Assembly (NCBI GenBank): GCA_024279035.1
Contig: JAJRSA010000029.1
Span: forward strand, 1 to 35,924
DNA: 35,924 nucleotides
DNA from: Alphaproteobacteria bacterium
Lineage (GTDB): Bacteria; Pseudomonadota; Alphaproteobacteria; Micavibrionales; Micavibrionaceae
Direction of reading: 5' to 3'
Both the position numbers and the translations under genes were made by a program. This document shows, piece by piece, positions 34,734-35,924 of this stretch (its first letter is position 1; each line of letters starts with the position of its first letter). Below the pieces are notes generated by a model. It ran no database searches. It saw only the letters and a list, made by a program, of their open reading frames with translations, and was not told where the DNA came from.

Positions 34734-35450
34734 ATGACTTTAAAGTACATAAAACCACTATCACCTCTTTTTTTCCTTGCGATGGCGGGATGTTCAATTC
34801 TTGCTAAACAGCAAAGTAGTTATACTGATTGCTTTAGACAAACAAATGATGTTGTAAATATAGATTTGAAACTTCTTTCAATAAAAGGGAAGAAATTTAT
34901 TTCTTCAGAATGGGATTCGGAGTGTGAAAAAGCAAAGGTAGCAAGAAAAAAAACAGGATTCTCTGCAAAGACAATGTCTCAATTATTGGTAGACTCTTTG
35001 AGATATGGTTCACCAGAAAGAAGGGCAGAATTAATAGATAATGTACTGGCAGAACTTAAACGCAAAAACCCCTCCGTGGAGAAAAACCTAAGTGATCTAG
35101 GAATAACCCCCGAACAATTACTCATCAAGAAAATAGAAAATTTAGTACAAGATGTGGTTAAAACCCCAAAGTCCCCTCAAGCTCAGGACGCCAGAGGCGA
35201 CCTTATTGCACTCCATGCAGGAACAGAATACCCTCTCTATGCAGAGCAGTCAGCACGTATTGTTACTCATGTTCTTCGAGAAAATGGCCTTACTCTCGAA
35301 AGGATCACAGACGAGTATCTGGGAAAGGAGCCAGAACAGAAAAAAGGAGCAGACTGCCAGTGGAAAGGGGTTAACATACACTGTGTTGAGTCTCATAATG
35401 ATCAATTTATGTTTGGACAACCAGATCTATTCTTAAAGCTATCTGTATGA
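34734..35450 (+). CDS. Putative lipoprotein, unknown function
   Basis: A 238-residue protein with lipobox MAGC (about Cys20) after a hydrophobic stretch (PLSPLFFLAMAGC). The mature part is helical and charged (LLVDSLRYGSPERRAELIDNVLAELKRK), with five further Cys, two near the C-terminus (ADCQWKGVNIHCVES). No family recognised. I start it at ATG 34734 with GAGAG upstream; a TTG at 34716 in the same frame has no binding site. It lies behind the terminator of the preceding gene, so has its own promoter or reads through. Confidence 0.68.
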   Translation: MTLKYIKPLSPLFFLAMAGCSILAKQQSSYTDCFRQTNDVVNIDLKLLSIKGKKFISSEWDSECEKAKVARKKTGFSAKTMSQLLVDSLRYGSPERRAELIDNVLAELKRKNPSVEKNLSDLGITPEQLLIKKIENLVQDVVKTPKSPQAQDARGDLIALHAGTEYPLYAEQSARIVTHVLRENGLTLERITDEYLGKEPEQKKGADCQWKGVNIHCVESHNDQFMFGQPDLFLKLSV

Positions 35451-35462
35451 TATAGTTAGACC

Positions 35463-35729
35463 ATGTTCTGGTCGAAAAAACCTAAAAAATCACTCTCTCA
35501 AAAACAATCCCGTGAAGCGATGCTTGCGGATTTGAAAAAGAATGCGCAAAGTGCGCGGGAAGCCATTGGAGAAGAAAAGCTTCAAAAATTAGCGGCACAG
35601 ATCACAGGGAAAACACCCGATGTAAATGTTGAACCTTCCCCCATGCACCAAGCCCGTGAGATCCTTAAAAATATGGATGAAGGGCGCTTGGCCGATAATT
35701 TACGGGCATTGTCTAAAGATAAAGAGTAA
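35463..35729 (+). CDS. Small charged hypothetical protein
   Basis: An 88-residue soluble protein, Lys-rich at the start (FWSKKPKKSLSQKQS) and helical throughout, with a Pro-containing break (TPDVNVEPSPMHQ). No family recognised. It starts 12 bases after the lipoprotein stop. Its stop lies in the left arm of a short inverted repeat that may act as a terminator. Confidence 0.6.
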   Translation: MFWSKKPKKSLSQKQSREAMLADLKKNAQSAREAIGEEKLQKLAAQITGKTPDVNVEPSPMHQAREILKNMDEGRLADNLRALSKDKE

Positions 35730-35743
35730 TAGCTTTACTCTTT
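35721..35743. terminator. Possible weak terminator at the end of the 88-residue gene
   Basis: AAAGAGTAA (35721-35729, containing the stop) pairs exactly with TTACTCTTT (35735-35743) around a five-base loop. The stem is AT-rich and the T run is interrupted, so termination strength is doubtful. Confidence 0.4.
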
Positions 35744-35806
35744 ATTACTCCCACTCAATCGTTACCATGCACTTAACTAATTTATTGTCACTTTTTAGGT
35801 TATAAA

Positions 35807-35840
35807 CCTCCGCCTTCAGGCGGAAAGAGGCTTCAGCCGT
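35807..35840. mobile_element. IS200/IS605-like element end (hairpin)
   Basis: A perfect hairpin CCGCC-TTCA-GGCGG (35810-35823) inside a looser CCT/AGG pair, followed by GGCTTCAGCC (35829-35838). Subterminal imperfect hairpins of this CCGCCTTCAGGCGG plus GGCTTCAGCC form are familiar from ends of IS200/IS605 elements, which transpose as single strands. The body would lie to the right, beyond the window, where a start codon (35917) begins ATGAGCTA. Assignment rests on resemblance only. Confidence 0.45.
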
Positions 35841-35845
35841 AATTT

Positions 35846-35922
35846 GCTCATATACTCTCTCCTTAAAATGGGTATCAGGCGTAGCCGATTAAATACCCAT
35901 TTTAAGGAGAGAGTATATGAGC
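35846..35922. repeat. Perfect 30-base inverted repeat covering a ribosome-binding site and start codon
   Basis: Arms 35846-35875 and 35893-35922 are exact complements around a 17-base loop. The right arm contains AAGGAGAGAG (35904-35913) and ATG (35917) in a textbook arrangement, so a gene probably starts here and leaves the window. The left arm offers the same signals on the minus strand (ATG 35851-35849), but that frame stops after 11 codons. In an RNA from upstream, the site would be fully paired. Confidence 0.75.
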
Positions 35923-35924
35923 TA

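Noticed and set aside
35748-35765. TIEWE terminus as the end of guaA
   Set aside because: GMP synthases end in TIEWE but are preceded by a KPP segment, which is absent here.

Overview
The window looks like chromosomal DNA of an alphaproteobacterium with a moderately AT-rich genome. Several gene contents and orders point there: a TIGR02300-type protein with an RxxCxxCxxxFYDLN signature and an acidic tail; secB divergent from a Tim44/TimA-like gene that is followed by mltA; the block PPSR-aroE-coaE with overlapping genes; a TrxR-like (type 2) ferredoxin-NADP reductase; a thioredoxin gene followed by a short CHCC zinc-finger gene; and lptB directly followed by rpoN. The genus cannot be fixed from this. 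Both ends carry mobile-element sequence (an IS630-family transposase tail on the left, an IS200/IS605-like end and a long inverted repeat on the right), so the window may be a contig that stopped at repeats.

Layout. 1-145: end of an IS630-type transposase. 301-5162 (minus): beta-oxidation pair, thiolase and bifunctional 3-hydroxyacyl-CoA dehydrogenase/enoyl-CoA hydratase, separated by a small membrane protein, a GxxExxY gene that sits in an inverted-repeat-bounded element, another small membrane protein, and a second, internally deleted copy of that element. 5310-7989: FYDLN-acid protein, lipoprotein, tsaE, ferredoxin-NADP reductase and a small unknown gene. 7986-10746: sugar-nucleotide epimerase, glycosyltransferase and AMIN-domain lipoprotein. 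10743-14802 (minus): secB-pheS-metE. 14920-17394 (plus): TimA-like protein, GGCT-like protein and mltA. 17434-22410: polysaccharide locus with a candidate 33-residue membrane peptide, two GT2 enzymes, a Wzz-like protein, a GT4 enzyme and an O-antigen ligase/polymerase-like protein. 22436-23894: two unknown genes. 23905-26160 (minus): coaE, aroE and the PPSR regulatory kinase. 26215-28483 (minus): a pair of diverged paralogues of unknown function. 28787-32207 (plus): trxA, CHCC zinc finger, LysE-family exporter, lptB and rpoN. 32220-35729: an accessory-looking block with a Sel1-repeat membrane protein, a secreted protein with perfect 12-residue tandem repeats, a lipoprotein and a small charged protein.

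How it fits together. Most of the window is housekeeping: fatty-acid degradation, tRNA modification and charging, methionine synthesis, export (SecB, LptB), CoA and shikimate synthesis. An envelope-polysaccharide programme is split over two places (7986-10134 and 17542-22410). I do not see a defence island, CRISPR array, rRNA or tRNA. The parts least explained by known families are the GxxExxY inverted-repeat element and its deleted derivative, the paralogue pair at 26215-28483, the secreted/membrane block at 32220-35450, and the perfect inverted repeat at the right edge that covers a ribosome-binding site and start codon.
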